From: Streptomyces termitum
GTDB lineage: Bacteria; Actinomycetota; Actinomycetes; Streptomycetales; Streptomycetaceae
Length of the DNA stretch: 64,000 nt
Reading direction: 5' to 3'
Assembly (NCBI RefSeq): GCF_014650175.1
Contig: NZ_BMUL01000023.1
Location: 1-64,000 of the forward strand
Below are positions 50,950-59,979 of the stretch, in pieces. A program made the translations under genes and the position numbers. Position 1 is the stretch's first letter; the number at the start of each line of letters is the position of its first letter. The notes beneath the pieces are model-generated. The model saw only the letters and a program-made list of their open reading frames with translations. It searched no databases and was not told the origin of the DNA.

Positions 50950-51636
50950 GTGGCCCGCATCCTGGTGGTGGACGACCAGCACCTGATCCGCTCCGGCATC
51001 GTCGCCCTGCTGCGCACGGTGGCCGGGCTGGGCCCGGTCGTGGAGGCGGCGGACGGCGAGGAGGCCGTCGCGGCGGCCCGCGCGCACCGCCCCGACCTGA
51101 TCCTGATGGACATCAAGATGCCCCGGCTCAGCGGCCTCGCCGCCGCCGAGCGCATCCTCGCCCTCGGCCTCGACCCGGCCCCGCGCGTCCTCGTCCTCAC
51201 CACCTTCGACGACGACGCGTTCGTCTACGCCGCCCTGCGCGCGGGCTGTAGCGGCTTCCTCCTGAAGGACATGCCGCCCGAGCAGCTCCTCAACGCGGTC
51301 GAGGCGACCCTCGCCGCCGACCTGCTCGTCGCCCCGGCCCGCATCCGCCGCCTCGTCCAGAAGCACGTCGGCCACGACCCGCGGCCCGCCCGGCCCGCCC
51401 CCGACGCGACCCACCTGCTCACCGGGCGCGAGATCGAGGTCCTCGCCCTGGTCGCCCAGGGCCTCGCCAACGAGGAGATCGCCGAGCGGCTGTGCGTCAG
51501 CGACTCCACCGTCAAGACCCATCTGCACCGCCTGATGGCCAAGCTGAACCTCCGCAGCCGCGCCCAGGCCGTGGTGTTCGCCTACGAGACCGGTGTCGCC
51601 CGGGTCGGCGGCCGCCCCGAACTCCCGGACGCCTGA
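50950..51636 (+). CDS. NarL/LuxR-family response regulator
   Basis: A 228-residue regulator: receiver with acidic pair VVDDQ (D8, D9), phospho-acceptor D54 in LILMDIKMP, LTTFDDD and FLLKD (Lys), and a LuxR HTH at about 155-215 (LTGREIEVLALVAQGLANEEIAERLCVSDSTVKTHL in pieces). GTG 50950 follows GAGGAG. Partner of the preceding histidine kinase. Targets unknown. Confidence 0.94.
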   Translation: MARILVVDDQHLIRSGIVALLRTVAGLGPVVEAADGEEAVAAARAHRPDLILMDIKMPRLSGLAAAERILALGLDPAPRVLVLTTFDDDAFVYAALRAGCSGFLLKDMPPEQLLNAVEATLAADLLVAPARIRRLVQKHVGHDPRPARPAPDATHLLTGREIEVLALVAQGLANEEIAERLCVSDSTVKTHLHRLMAKLNLRSRAQAVVFAYETGVARVGGRPELPDA

Positions 51637-51707
51637 CCCCGAACACCCCTTGCGCTCAAGGGAGTCGAGGGCTGTCGGCCGGGGCGTCCGGCGTGCAGAA
51701 TCACCCC

Positions 51708-52775
51708 ATGACGATCACGGCGGACACACCGCCCGCGCGGCCCGGGCCCGGTAGGCTCCTCCGGGAGGTCCTGACGGGCGCGGCGGTCGGCGGGGCGGTC
51801 GCCGCCTTCGTCGTCGGCTGCGTGCTGGAGCGGGCGTCGCTGGTCGTCCTGGGGCCGCTCCTGGGCGCCGCCTACGGCCTGCTCCTCCTCGCCACCCGGC
51901 CGCGCCGACGCCGCGAGGCGGCGGTCGCACCGCGCACGGCGCTCGCCCGGATCGAGGCCCTGGAGGCCGCCGGGGGCGAGGCCACCGACATGCCGACGCG
52001 GTTCGAGCTGAGCGTCGTGCCGGACGGCGCGCCCGCCTTCCGCGTCGAGATCCGGCAGGAGGTCCACGTCGCCGAACTGGCCGACCTCCGGGCGGGCGGG
52101 GCCGTGGTGGTCACGTACCCGCCGGACCGGCCGGAGCGGATACGGATCGTGCGGCGGCCGACGCCGGAGTGGGAGGAGCGGGCCGCCGGAGCGAGCCTGG
52201 ACCCGGCGCCCGGCCCGCTCCTGGGCGGGGAGGCCGCCGGGTACCGGGAGGAGGGGTACCTCGTCCTGCTCGGGCTGCTGCTCGGCGTGGCCGCCGTGCT
52301 CCTGCCGCTGCGCGCCGAGCTGTTCGGCCTCGCCGGGACCGCCCCCGCCCGCCCCGGTCCCGCGGCGACGGCTTCCGGGGGCGGCTCCACGACCACCGTC
52401 ACGTCGGGCATGGGCACGGTCGTCCTCGGCCCCGGCAGGTCGATGCTCGACCCGGGCGAACTCCGCGCGGCCGTCGAGTCGTTGACCGAGCGGCCGGAGG
52501 GCCGCCGGGCGCTCACCCTGGTCGTCAGGGAGCGGCTGCTGACGGTGGTCCTCGCCCCGTCCGGAGGGACGCGGACCGGCGGGTTCGACCCGCGCTCCCT
52601 GCCGTACGACCGCCTCCCCGCCCTGGTCGAGGAGGCCGGCGCGGGGGAGTGGCAGGTGACCGCCGACGCGCTCGCCGGCCCGCTCGTCCTCCGGATCGTG
52701 GTGACGGGCGACGGCGGCGCGCGGACGCTGGAGGCGGACGGCCGGGGCCGGGTGCTGCGGCGCACCGGAGACTGA
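51708..52775 (+). CDS. Hypothetical membrane protein
   Basis: A 355-residue protein with two hydrophobic helices near the N terminus (about 21-37 and 44-62), a soluble stretch with FELSVVPDGAPAFRVEIRQEVHVAELADLRAGGAVVVTYPPDRPERI, a third membrane helix at about 185-205, and an extracytoplasmic-looking C-terminal domain. The middle part resembles small β-domains seen in DUF3592-type neighbours. ATG 51708 follows a weak site. The next gene starts 26 bp after its stop and encodes another membrane protein, so they probably share a transcript. Function not recognised. Confidence 0.72.
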   Translation: MTITADTPPARPGPGRLLREVLTGAAVGGAVAAFVVGCVLERASLVVLGPLLGAAYGLLLLATRPRRRREAAVAPRTALARIEALEAAGGEATDMPTRFELSVVPDGAPAFRVEIRQEVHVAELADLRAGGAVVVTYPPDRPERIRIVRRPTPEWEERAAGASLDPAPGPLLGGEAAGYREEGYLVLLGLLLGVAAVLLPLRAELFGLAGTAPARPGPAATASGGGSTTTVTSGMGTVVLGPGRSMLDPGELRAAVESLTERPEGRRALTLVVRERLLTVVLAPSGGTRTGGFDPRSLPYDRLPALVEEAGAGEWQVTADALAGPLVLRIVVTGDGGARTLEADGRGRVLRRTGD

Positions 52776-52801
52776 CGGAAGCGGGAGAAGGGGGAACTCC
52801 G

Positions 52802-53665
52802 GTGGACTGGAACGTGATTCTCAGGCTGTGGTGCGCGGTGTGGGGCGTGCTCGCGCTCGCCGGGTACGGTGCCGCGCTGGCCGGGCTGACCGGGGAGCGG
52901 CACACCGTCCGGGCGACGGGCCGCGTCGTGCGGGTCCGCGAGCCGCGCCACGGCGGGAGCCGCAGGGACGGCGTGTCGGTGGTCGTCGCCTACCGCGACC
53001 CGGACTCCGGGCGGGAGGTCGTCGTGACGAACGAGGGGGAGCGCGGCACGACCTTCAGCGCGGCCTGGGAGGGTCGGGAGGTCGGGATCGCCCACCCGGA
53101 GGGCAGGCCGCACGCGTACCGCTTCACCCGTGTCGGCGAGCGGCCCGGCCGGGGCCTGGGGCGCCCCGGCCTCGCCCTCTTCCTGGCCTGCGCCGGCCTG
53201 GTGGCCCTCGTCGCCGTCGAGCGGGGCTGGCCGTGGGCCCTGATCGGCGGCGCCGGGCCGTGCGCGGTCTACGCGGCCGTCCTCCTGCCCGGAGCGGCGC
53301 GGGACCGGCGGAAGCGGCGCGCCGAACTGGCCGCGATGGAGGCCGTGCGGGGGCGGATCGTCGCCGTCCTGCGGGACGTGAGCGTCGACCAGGACGACGG
53401 CCACGTCCTGACCACCCTCACCCCGGTCGTCTCCTTCACCACCCGCGCGGGCGCGGTCGTCACGGCCCACTGGGGCGGGAGCCTGCCGGATGCCGCGAGC
53501 GCGCGCGGCCGCGAGGTGACGGTCCATCACGCACCGGATGATCCGGCCGACTTCACGCTCGACATGGCGGCCGAGCGCCGCTCCTGGAAGGGGGACGCGG
53601 CGCTGCACGTCCTGACCGTCGCCGTGCTCGCGGCGACGGCCGTGACGGGAGCGGTGCTGCGGTGA
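52802..53665 (+). CDS. DUF3592-like membrane protein
   Basis: A 287-residue protein: TM helix at about 4-28, a DUF3592-like β-domain (TGRVVRVREPRHGGSRRDGVSVVVAYRDPDSGRE), two TM helices around 125-165, a second similar β-domain (GRIVAVLRDVSVDQDDGHVLTTLTPVVSFTT) and a final TM helix. Duplicated β-domains with VSVVVAYRDP/TPVVSFTT halves suggest internal duplication. GTG 52802 follows GGGGGAA. It is convergent with the lipase gene, with 25 bp between stops. Role unknown. Confidence 0.75.
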   Translation: MDWNVILRLWCAVWGVLALAGYGAALAGLTGERHTVRATGRVVRVREPRHGGSRRDGVSVVVAYRDPDSGREVVVTNEGERGTTFSAAWEGREVGIAHPEGRPHAYRFTRVGERPGRGLGRPGLALFLACAGLVALVAVERGWPWALIGGAGPCAVYAAVLLPGAARDRRKRRAELAAMEAVRGRIVAVLRDVSVDQDDGHVLTTLTPVVSFTTRAGAVVTAHWGGSLPDAASARGREVTVHHAPDDPADFTLDMAAERRSWKGDAALHVLTVAVLAATAVTGAVLR

Positions 53666-53690
53666 GCGCGGCGCGCGCCGCGCGGGGCCG

Positions 53691-55085
53691 TCAGGGCTGG
53701 AAGGGCATGGTCCAGCAGTTGCCGCCGGCGGGCTTGCCGGCGAGCCGGTCGGCCAGCCAGGAGACGGCGTCGCCCTGGTCGGTGACGAGCGGCACCAGGT
53801 GGTTGGTGAGGATCTTGTCGCCGAGGTTCGGCAGGACGACGGCGTCGTAGGTGACGGCGGCGCCCTTGGCGCACCAGTCGACGGCCAGCTGCCGGGCCTG
53901 TGCGTGCGGCACGATGTCGTCCTGGGTGCCGGTGGCCAGCCGGACCGGTCCGGACGGCTTGAGCCTGCCGATGCGCTGCTTGTCCAGCGCGGCCCTGGCC
54001 CGGGGGTCGGCGGCGATGACGGTGCCCAGGGAGGCGCCGCTGACGGTCCACTTGCCGCTCTTGGTGAAGCCGTAGCCGAGGATCGCGTCGCCGACGCACA
54101 TGGTCGAGGCGTCCGCGAGGGCGGCCCGGCCGGTGGCGCTGACGTTCGCGTCGACCACCGCGCGCAGGTCGGGGTCGGACTGGGCGAACCCGTTGATCGC
54201 CCAGGCCAGCGCTCCGGCGAGGGCGCTGCCGTCGATGCCGTTCATGACGGCGGTGAGGTCCGCCGGGGGAGCGCCGGAGTAGGTGCCGGAGAGGGGGACG
54301 TCGGGGGCGTAGGAGGACTGGAGCTCGGCGGCGGCGGCACTGGCGCCGCCGCCCTGGCTGTAGCCGTAGAGGCCGGTGCGGGAGGCCGGGGTGACGGAGG
54401 CGCCGGGGACGGCGCGGGCGGCGCGCACCGCGTCGAGCAGCGCGTGCGCCTCGTCGACGCGGTTGACGTAGGTGTGCAGCCGGTCGGTGGTGCCGAGCCC
54501 GGCGTAGTCGGTGACGACGACCGCCGCGCCGGTGGCGAGCAGCCGGTAGACCGACAGGGCCTCGTAGCCGACCGACAGGGTGTCGCCGGTGAGGGTCAGC
54601 GGGTGCTGGAGGGCGAAGGACGGGGCGCACTGGTCGCCCTGGCCCATGGTGCCCGAGGCCACCGCGACCAGGGGGCGCGGCCCGCCGCCCTTCCAGGCGG
54701 CGGACGGCTCGATGTAGGCGCCGGTGACGGCGACGGCCGCCCCGGTCGAGTCGGTGGAGCGGTACATCAGCCGGGTCGCGGTGCCGGGCATGGGGCGGCC
54801 GTCCAGGCCGGGGATGGACAGGCCGAGCGGCAGGGGCTCGGTGCGGATCAGGGCGCCGTTCTCGCCGGGGAGTTCGGCGGGCGGGGTGTAGAAGGCGGGG
54901 ATGGTGACCCCGCGGGAGACGACGGGCCCGGGGGCGTCGGTCCCGGCGGAGGAGGCCGGGGCGGCCGACAGTCCGACGCAGACGGCGCCGCCGAGGACGC
55001 CGGCCAGCAGGCGGCGGCCGGTGCGGGGGGTACGGGGGGCGTGGGGAGTGCGGGGGGTGCGGGAAAGAATGCTCCTGCGGCTCAA
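53691..55085 (-). CDS. Secreted lipase (LIP-type, α/β hydrolase)
   Basis: A secreted esterase/lipase of the secretory lipase family: signal peptide with TGRRLLAGVLGGAVCVGLSAAPASSAG, oxyanion region, nucleophile GYSQGGG (S243 when counted from TTG 55085), the Asp in GTQDDIVP and His in ILTNHLVP, and Cys pairs typical of secreted enzymes. It would hydrolyse acylglycerols or related esters outside the cell. I prefer TTG 55085 because GAGGAG lies 6 nt before it; ATG 55145, 20 codons upstream, lacks a ribosome site but is possible. Monocistronic by position. The 130-bp gap up to 55275 shows no gene. Confidence 0.88.
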   Translation of the reverse strand: MSRRSILSRTPRTPHAPRTPRTGRRLLAGVLGGAVCVGLSAAPASSAGTDAPGPVVSRGVTIPAFYTPPAELPGENGALIRTEPLPLGLSIPGLDGRPMPGTATRLMYRSTDSTGAAVAVTGAYIEPSAAWKGGGPRPLVAVASGTMGQGDQCAPSFALQHPLTLTGDTLSVGYEALSVYRLLATGAAVVVTDYAGLGTTDRLHTYVNRVDEAHALLDAVRAARAVPGASVTPASRTGLYGYSQGGGASAAAAELQSSYAPDVPLSGTYSGAPPADLTAVMNGIDGSALAGALAWAINGFAQSDPDLRAVVDANVSATGRAALADASTMCVGDAILGYGFTKSGKWTVSGASLGTVIAADPRARAALDKQRIGRLKPSGPVRLATGTQDDIVPHAQARQLAVDWCAKGAAVTYDAVVLPNLGDKILTNHLVPLVTDQGDAVSWLADRLAGKPAGGNCWTMPFQP

Positions 55086-55275
55086 GGAGTGCTCCTCGCT
55101 CGTCGTTCGGGTGGGGCGCCCGAAGTGGGGGAGTGTCGTGGGCATGCCAAGGCGTCGCCGGTACGCGGCTGTTACCCACGGGTTACTTACTGGAGCGTAA
55201 GTTTGCCGGGCGGCCGGTGACAAGACGTCTGCACGGCCCGCTTCCGGGCCGCCCCGCCCCCGCCGGAGGGGCCCG

Positions 55276-56121
55276 TCAGACCCGCTCGCCCGCCCGCACC
55301 ACGCCCGCCTCGTAGGCGGCGATCACCGCCTGGGCCCGGTCGCGGACCCCGAGCTTGGTGAAGAGGGCGGTGATGTGGTTCTTCACCGTCGACGGGCTGA
55401 TGGCCATCGCCGCCGCGATCCCGGAGTTGTCCAGACCGGTCGCGATCAGCCGCCACACCTCCCGCTCGCGCGGCGTCAGCGCGTCGAGCACGCCCTCCGG
55501 GAGCGTCCCGGCGGCGGGCCGCGCCGGGTGCCGGGGCGCCGTCACGTACGAGGAGATGAGCCGGGTCAGCAGCCGGGGCGCCACCACCGCCTCCCCGGTG
55601 TGGACCACGTGCAGCGCCGTGACCAGCTCCTCGGGCGAGACGTCCTTGGGCAGGAAGCCGCAGGCGCCCGCGCGCAGCGCGGCGACCACATGCTCGTCCA
55701 TGTCGAAGGTGCTCAGCGCGAGCACCCGGCACCCGGGCGCCTCCCGGGTGAGCCGCTCCGTCGCGGCGATGCCGTCCAGGACCGGCATGCGGATGTCCAT
55801 GACGACCACGTCCGGCCGCAGCCGCACCGCGAGCTCCACGGCCCGCGCGCCGTCGGCGGCCTCGCCGACGACCTCGACGGTGGGCTCGGGCCCCAGCATG
55901 AGCACCAGCCCCCGGCGCACGAGGAGCTGATCGTCGGCGATCAGCACCCGGATGACACCGTCGCCCCCGCCCGTCGCCGGACCCCCCGCCGCACCGCCCG
56001 CCACCGCGTCCGCCGCCGGGACCGCCCCCGTACCGCCCGCGCCACCGCCCGCCGCTCCGGCCGCCCCCGTACCGCCGCCGTCCCCCGTGCCGTCCACGGT
56101 CCCGCCCGCAGCCCCGCTCAT
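55276..56121 (-). CDS. NarL/LuxR-family response regulator
   Basis: A 281-residue response regulator if started at ATG 56121, which overlaps the kinase stop (ATGA). Residues 1-55 are Gly/Ala/Thr-rich and unlike any receiver; the domain proper begins IRVLIADDQLLVRRG with D109 in VVVMDIRMP, LSTFDMDEHV, FLPKD and a LuxR HTH near the C terminus (LTPREREVWRLIATGLDN, SPSTVKNHI). GTG 55956 immediately before the receiver would give an ordinary 226-residue protein and may be the real start. Acts with the kinase encoded just upstream. Confidence 0.9.
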   Translation of the reverse strand: MSGAAGGTVDGTGDGGGTGAAGAAGGGAGGTGAVPAADAVAGGAAGGPATGGGDGVIRVLIADDQLLVRRGLVLMLGPEPTVEVVGEAADGARAVELAVRLRPDVVVMDIRMPVLDGIAATERLTREAPGCRVLALSTFDMDEHVVAALRAGACGFLPKDVSPEELVTALHVVHTGEAVVAPRLLTRLISSYVTAPRHPARPAAGTLPEGVLDALTPREREVWRLIATGLDNSGIAAAMAISPSTVKNHITALFTKLGVRDRAQAVIAAYEAGVVRAGERV

Positions 56122-57311
56122 CGCCCCGCTCCCTTCTCCCCGGGCAGCGGCAGCCGCGCCGCGACCCGGTAGCCGGCCCCGTCCCGGAAGCCCGTCTCCA
56201 GGCTTCCGCCGTGCAGCGCGACCCGCTCGCGCATGCCGATCAGACCGTAACCGGAGCCGGGCGGCGGTACGGCCCCGGAGGGCGCCCCCGCCCCGTCGTC
56301 CAGCACCTCCACCGCCGCCTCGTCCTCCCCGTACACGAGGAGCACGCGCGCGCGTGCGCCGTTCCCCGCGTGCTTGCGGGTGTTGGTCAGGGCCTCCTGG
56401 ACCACCCGGAACAGGGTCAGCTCCACGCTCGCCGGCAGCGGCCGGGAGGCGCCCCGCACCTCGAAGCCGGTGGGCAGGCCCGCCCCGGCCGACTCGGCGA
56501 CGAGCCGCTCCAGGTCCGCGACGCCCGGCTGCGGCGAGGTCGGCTCCGCCCCGGTGTCGTCGCCGGCCCGCAGCACGTCGAGCAGCTGCCGCATCTCGCC
56601 CAGCGCCGTGCGCCCCAGGTCCTCCAGGGTGACGAGGGCCTCCCGGGACAGCTCCGGGTTCCGGTCGAGGTTCGCGCGGGCGCCGCCCGCCATCAGCCGC
56701 ATCGTCGTCATGTGGTGCGCGACGATGTCGTGCATCTCCCGGGCGATGCGCCGCCGCTCGTCGGCCACGGCCCGCTCGGCGAGCAGCCCGCGGTGCGCCT
56801 CGACCTCCCGGTGCCAGCGGCCCGCCCCGAGCCCGACCGCGATGACGAACAGCACCGCCGCGCCGTTCCCCGCCAGCGTCAGGAGCACGTCCCGGGGCCA
56901 GGGCCGCCCGGCGGCCAGCGGCAGCACCGCGCCCACCAGGGCCGCCGGCACGTAGACGGCGGGACCCCGGGCGCGCACGACGGAGTAGAGGGCGACGGTC
57001 AGGGCGGCGTTGAAGCCCTGCCCCACCGGCCAGGTCAGATGCCCGGCGAGCCCGGCGGCCAGGACGGCGGCCAGGGTCGGGAGCGGGGCGCGCCGCCGCG
57101 CGAGCAGCGTCAGCGCGGACACCGTCACCAGCAGGCAGCCGGCCACCGGCACGGACCCCCGGGTGGCCTGGCTGGTGAGGGTGAAGCCGATCAGGTCGAG
57201 GACGGCGGCGCCGACGGCGACCAGCGCGTCGCTCCGCGTCCAGGGCGTCGCGTCCCCGCCCGGCCCGGGACGCCGCCCGGTGGTTCCCGGCACGGCAGGA
57301 GTCATGGCCAT
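56118..57311 (-). CDS. Membrane sensor histidine kinase, NarL/DesK-like
   Basis: A 397-residue kinase: four to five membrane helices over residues 25-165, HisKA_3 motif RRRIAREMHDIVAHHM (His194), and a GHKL ATPase with FRVVQEALTNTRKHAG, VLDDGAGA and GYGLIGMRERV. ATG 57311 (MAMTPAV) has GGGGAAGAAG upstream; ATG 57305 is equivalent. Translationally coupled to the response regulator that follows. Divergent from the MmpL-type transporter gene, whose expression it may control, though only position suggests that. Confidence 0.9.
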   Translation of the reverse strand: MAMTPAVPGTTGRRPGPGGDATPWTRSDALVAVGAAVLDLIGFTLTSQATRGSVPVAGCLLVTVSALTLLARRRAPLPTLAAVLAAGLAGHLTWPVGQGFNAALTVALYSVVRARGPAVYVPAALVGAVLPLAAGRPWPRDVLLTLAGNGAAVLFVIAVGLGAGRWHREVEAHRGLLAERAVADERRRIAREMHDIVAHHMTTMRLMAGGARANLDRNPELSREALVTLEDLGRTALGEMRQLLDVLRAGDDTGAEPTSPQPGVADLERLVAESAGAGLPTGFEVRGASRPLPASVELTLFRVVQEALTNTRKHAGNGARARVLLVYGEDEAAVEVLDDGAGAPSGAVPPPGSGYGLIGMRERVALHGGSLETGFRDGAGYRVAARLPLPGEKGAGR

Positions 57312-57611
57312 CGCGTTCTTCTTCCCCGGCTTCCTTCGGCTGCTCTCGTACGGCTCCCGGGCGGGGCCCGTCCGGCCACCCGAACGCCCATTCTCCCCCG
57401 CCCCCGGGCCCGTCCGGCGGGGACCGGGGGAGGAACCCGGCCTGGGAGCGGGCTCCCACCGGGGGCTCCGGCGGCACCGGGCTCCCAGTCCGCTTCTCGT
57501 CCCCGGTGCGGAGGATCCGGCGCGTCCGCGCTGATGTGCTGGAAGCGGCCCCGGGACACCGGCGCCGCCCCCCCCGCACCCTCCCTCTTCCCCCTCTGCC
57601 GGAGGCAGTAC
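57312..57611. other. Divergent promoter region, no gene
   Basis: 300 bp between the kinase and the MmpL-type gene. The only clear element is the GGAGG ribosome site of the transporter at 57601-57605. No convincing promoter hexamers or small gene. Confidence 0.45.
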
Positions 57612-59855
57612 GTGATACGCGCCCTGACCGGGTTCTCCACCCGCCATCCCTGGAAGGTCATCGCCCTGTGGTCGGTGGTCGGCATGCTCCTCGCCGTGGT
57701 CGCCGGGGCGCTCGGGCCCCGCGCCACCCAGGCGCGGAGCGCCGACTTCCTGCCCCGGGGGTACGACTCCGCCGCCGCGCTCCGGATCGCCGAGGAGAGC
57801 TTCGGCGTCACGTCCGACGCCGGCACCGTCACCGTCCTCGTCGCCCGCCCCGACGGCGAGCCGCTGACCGGCCCCGACCTGAAGCGCGTCGACGCCGTCG
57901 CCCGGGAGATCGGCAGCCGCCGCGTGACGATGCCCGACCCGGCGGACACGGCGACGAAGGAGGACGACCAGATCCCCTTCCTCCTCGTCGACCACTCGCA
58001 GACCCCGCGGGTCGGCGCGGCGATGGCCGCCCCGGACGGCACCTTCGAACTGATCCCGGTACGTCTGGTGGGCAACACCAACGACACCGGCATGCACAGC
58101 CTCTACCGCACCTTCCGCGCCCAGACCGAGGCGGCGTTCGCCGCGGAGGGACTGCGGACCGGATTCACCGGCGGCCTCGCCGACACCGTCGACACCCTGG
58201 ACGCGGAGGAGACGACCCGGATCGTCACCGGCCTCCTCATGATGGGCCTGATCGTCCTCGTCCACGTCCTCGTCTTCCGCAGCGTGCTCGCCGCGTTCGT
58301 CCCGCTCCTCGCCGTCGTCGTGGTGAGCGGCGCGGCGACCGGCGCGGTCGTCGCGGGCTCCCTCCTCACCGGCATCTCCCTGGACGCCTCCACCCCCGGC
58401 CTGATCGGAGTCGTCCTCATCGGGATCGGAGTCGACTACTTCCTGTTCCTTCTCTTCCGCTTCCGGGAACTGCTGCGGGAACGCCCCGACGCGCCCGCCC
58501 GCGCCGTCGCGGCCGAGGCCGGCGCCCGCGTCGGCACCGCCGTCACCTCCGCCGCCCTCACCATCGTCGCCGCCTTCGCCACCCTGGGCACCGCGACCTT
58601 CGGACAGTTCCGGGTGCTCGGCCCCTCCGTCGCCGTCTCCGTGCTCGTCATGCTCCTCGCCGCCCTCACCCTGATGCCCGCCCTGCTGGCGGTCACCGGC
58701 CGCCGCATGTTCCGGCCCTCCCGCGCCCTGAAGCACCCGCCGCGCACCGGCCTCGCCGACCGGACCGCCGACCGCGTCGCCCGCCGCCCGCTGACCGCCC
58801 TCCTCGCCGGCACCGCCCTCCTCGGCGCGCTCGCCGCCGGCCTCGTGGGCATCCGCATGGACTTCGGGCAGGGCGGCACCCCGTCCGGGACCCGGGCCGC
58901 CGCCACCGCCGCCGAGATCGCCCGCGCCCTCCCGGCCGGCGTCTCCGACCCGGCCTCCGTCTACGTCACCGCCCCCGACGGCCGCCGGATCACCGCCGGG
59001 GACCTGGGCGGACTGCCCGCCGCGCTGGCCCGGATCCCCGGCGTCGGCGAGGTCGGCGCCCCCGTCCCCGCCCCGCGCGGCGACGCCGTCCGCATCGACC
59101 TCTACCCGACGGCGGACTCCCGGACCCGGGAGGCCCGCGACCTGGTCTCGGGCCCGGTGCGCGCCGCCGTGCGGGCCCACACCCCGCAGGGGCTCGAAGC
59201 GCACGTCGGCGGCACGGCGGCGGTCCTCGCCGACATGTCCACCGCCGTCGACAAGGACCTGAGGACCGTCTTCCCGGTGGCCGCCGGCCTGATCTCCCTC
59301 ATCCTGCTCGTGCTGCTGCGTAGCCTGCTCGCCCCCGTCGTCCTGATGCTCTCCGTGGGCCTCTGCTTCGCCGCGACCCTCGGCGCCGCCACCCTGGTCT
59401 TCCAGCACGGCCTCGGCGAACCGGGCGTCGACTTCACCCTGCCGCTGGTGCTGTTCCTCTTCGTCGTCGCCATCGGCACCGACTACAACATCCTCATCGG
59501 CGACCGCGTCCGCGAGGAGATGGAGCGCCCCGGCCCGGCCCGCGCGGCGGTCGCCCGCGCCGTGCGCCACACCGCGCCGGCCATCGCCACGGCCGGCGTC
59601 GTCCTCGCCGCCTCCTTCGGCAGCCTCGCCACCGGGTCGAACCCCTCCACCCGCCAGATCGGCTTCGCGACCGGCCTCGGAATCCTGCTCTCCGCCTTCG
59701 TCCTGTCGATCGTGCTCGTCCCGGCCGCCGCCGCGCTCCTCGGCCGCCACCTCTGGTGGCCCGTCCGCCCCGGCCGCCGCCGCACCGAACCGCCCGCGCC
59801 CGGCCCCGCCCCCACCCCGCCCCACCGGCCCGAACGGCTCCCCACCGGGCTCTGA
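57612..59855 (+). CDS. MMPL/RND-family transporter
   Basis: A 747-residue membrane protein with two halves, each one helix, a large extracytoplasmic loop and five more helices (about 12 in all). Family features: N-terminal FSTRHPWKVIALWSVVGMLL, ADFLPRGYDSAAALRIAEESFG, GVDYFLFLLFRFREL in the first half and GTDYNILIGDRVREEM in the second; the two Asp-Tyr pairs lie in the proton-relay helices typical of MmpL proteins. GTG 57612 follows GGAGG by 6 nt. MMPL proteins export lipids or natural products. It is 20 kb from the PKS and next to a two-component system, so cluster membership is doubtful. A strong hairpin follows. Confidence 0.93.
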   Translation: MIRALTGFSTRHPWKVIALWSVVGMLLAVVAGALGPRATQARSADFLPRGYDSAAALRIAEESFGVTSDAGTVTVLVARPDGEPLTGPDLKRVDAVAREIGSRRVTMPDPADTATKEDDQIPFLLVDHSQTPRVGAAMAAPDGTFELIPVRLVGNTNDTGMHSLYRTFRAQTEAAFAAEGLRTGFTGGLADTVDTLDAEETTRIVTGLLMMGLIVLVHVLVFRSVLAAFVPLLAVVVVSGAATGAVVAGSLLTGISLDASTPGLIGVVLIGIGVDYFLFLLFRFRELLRERPDAPARAVAAEAGARVGTAVTSAALTIVAAFATLGTATFGQFRVLGPSVAVSVLVMLLAALTLMPALLAVTGRRMFRPSRALKHPPRTGLADRTADRVARRPLTALLAGTALLGALAAGLVGIRMDFGQGGTPSGTRAAATAAEIARALPAGVSDPASVYVTAPDGRRITAGDLGGLPAALARIPGVGEVGAPVPAPRGDAVRIDLYPTADSRTREARDLVSGPVRAAVRAHTPQGLEAHVGGTAAVLADMSTAVDKDLRTVFPVAAGLISLILLVLLRSLLAPVVLMLSVGLCFAATLGAATLVFQHGLGEPGVDFTLPLVLFLFVVAIGTDYNILIGDRVREEMERPGPARAAVARAVRHTAPAIATAGVVLAASFGSLATGSNPSTRQIGFATGLGILLSAFVLSIVLVPAAAALLGRHLWWPVRPGRRRTEPPAPGPAPTPPHRPERLPTGL

Positions 59856-59886
59856 ACCGCCCGGCCCCCGGGCGAGCCGGGCCCTT

Positions 59887-59938
59887 CTCCGGCCCTGCCT
59901 CGCCCCGGCACACGTGCCGGGGCGAGGCAGGGCCGGAG
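59887..59938 (+). terminator. 24-bp perfect stem terminator
   Basis: Arms 59887-59910 and 59915-59938 pair perfectly around CACG, then AT-rich DNA with a TTTTT run. It ends the transporter transcript just before the TetR promoter. Confidence 0.8.
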
Positions 59939-59946
59939 ATAATTTT

Positions 59947-59959
59947 TGCAGGCTCTGCA
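59947..59959. promoter_or_regulatory. Candidate TetR operator
   Basis: TGCAG-GCT-CTGCA is a perfect inverted repeat 21 bp upstream of the TetR start codon in an unusually AT-rich stretch (59939-59965). Position suits autorepression. Confidence 0.45.
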
Positions 59960-59979
59960 TTTTTGCGTAGCATGCACGC

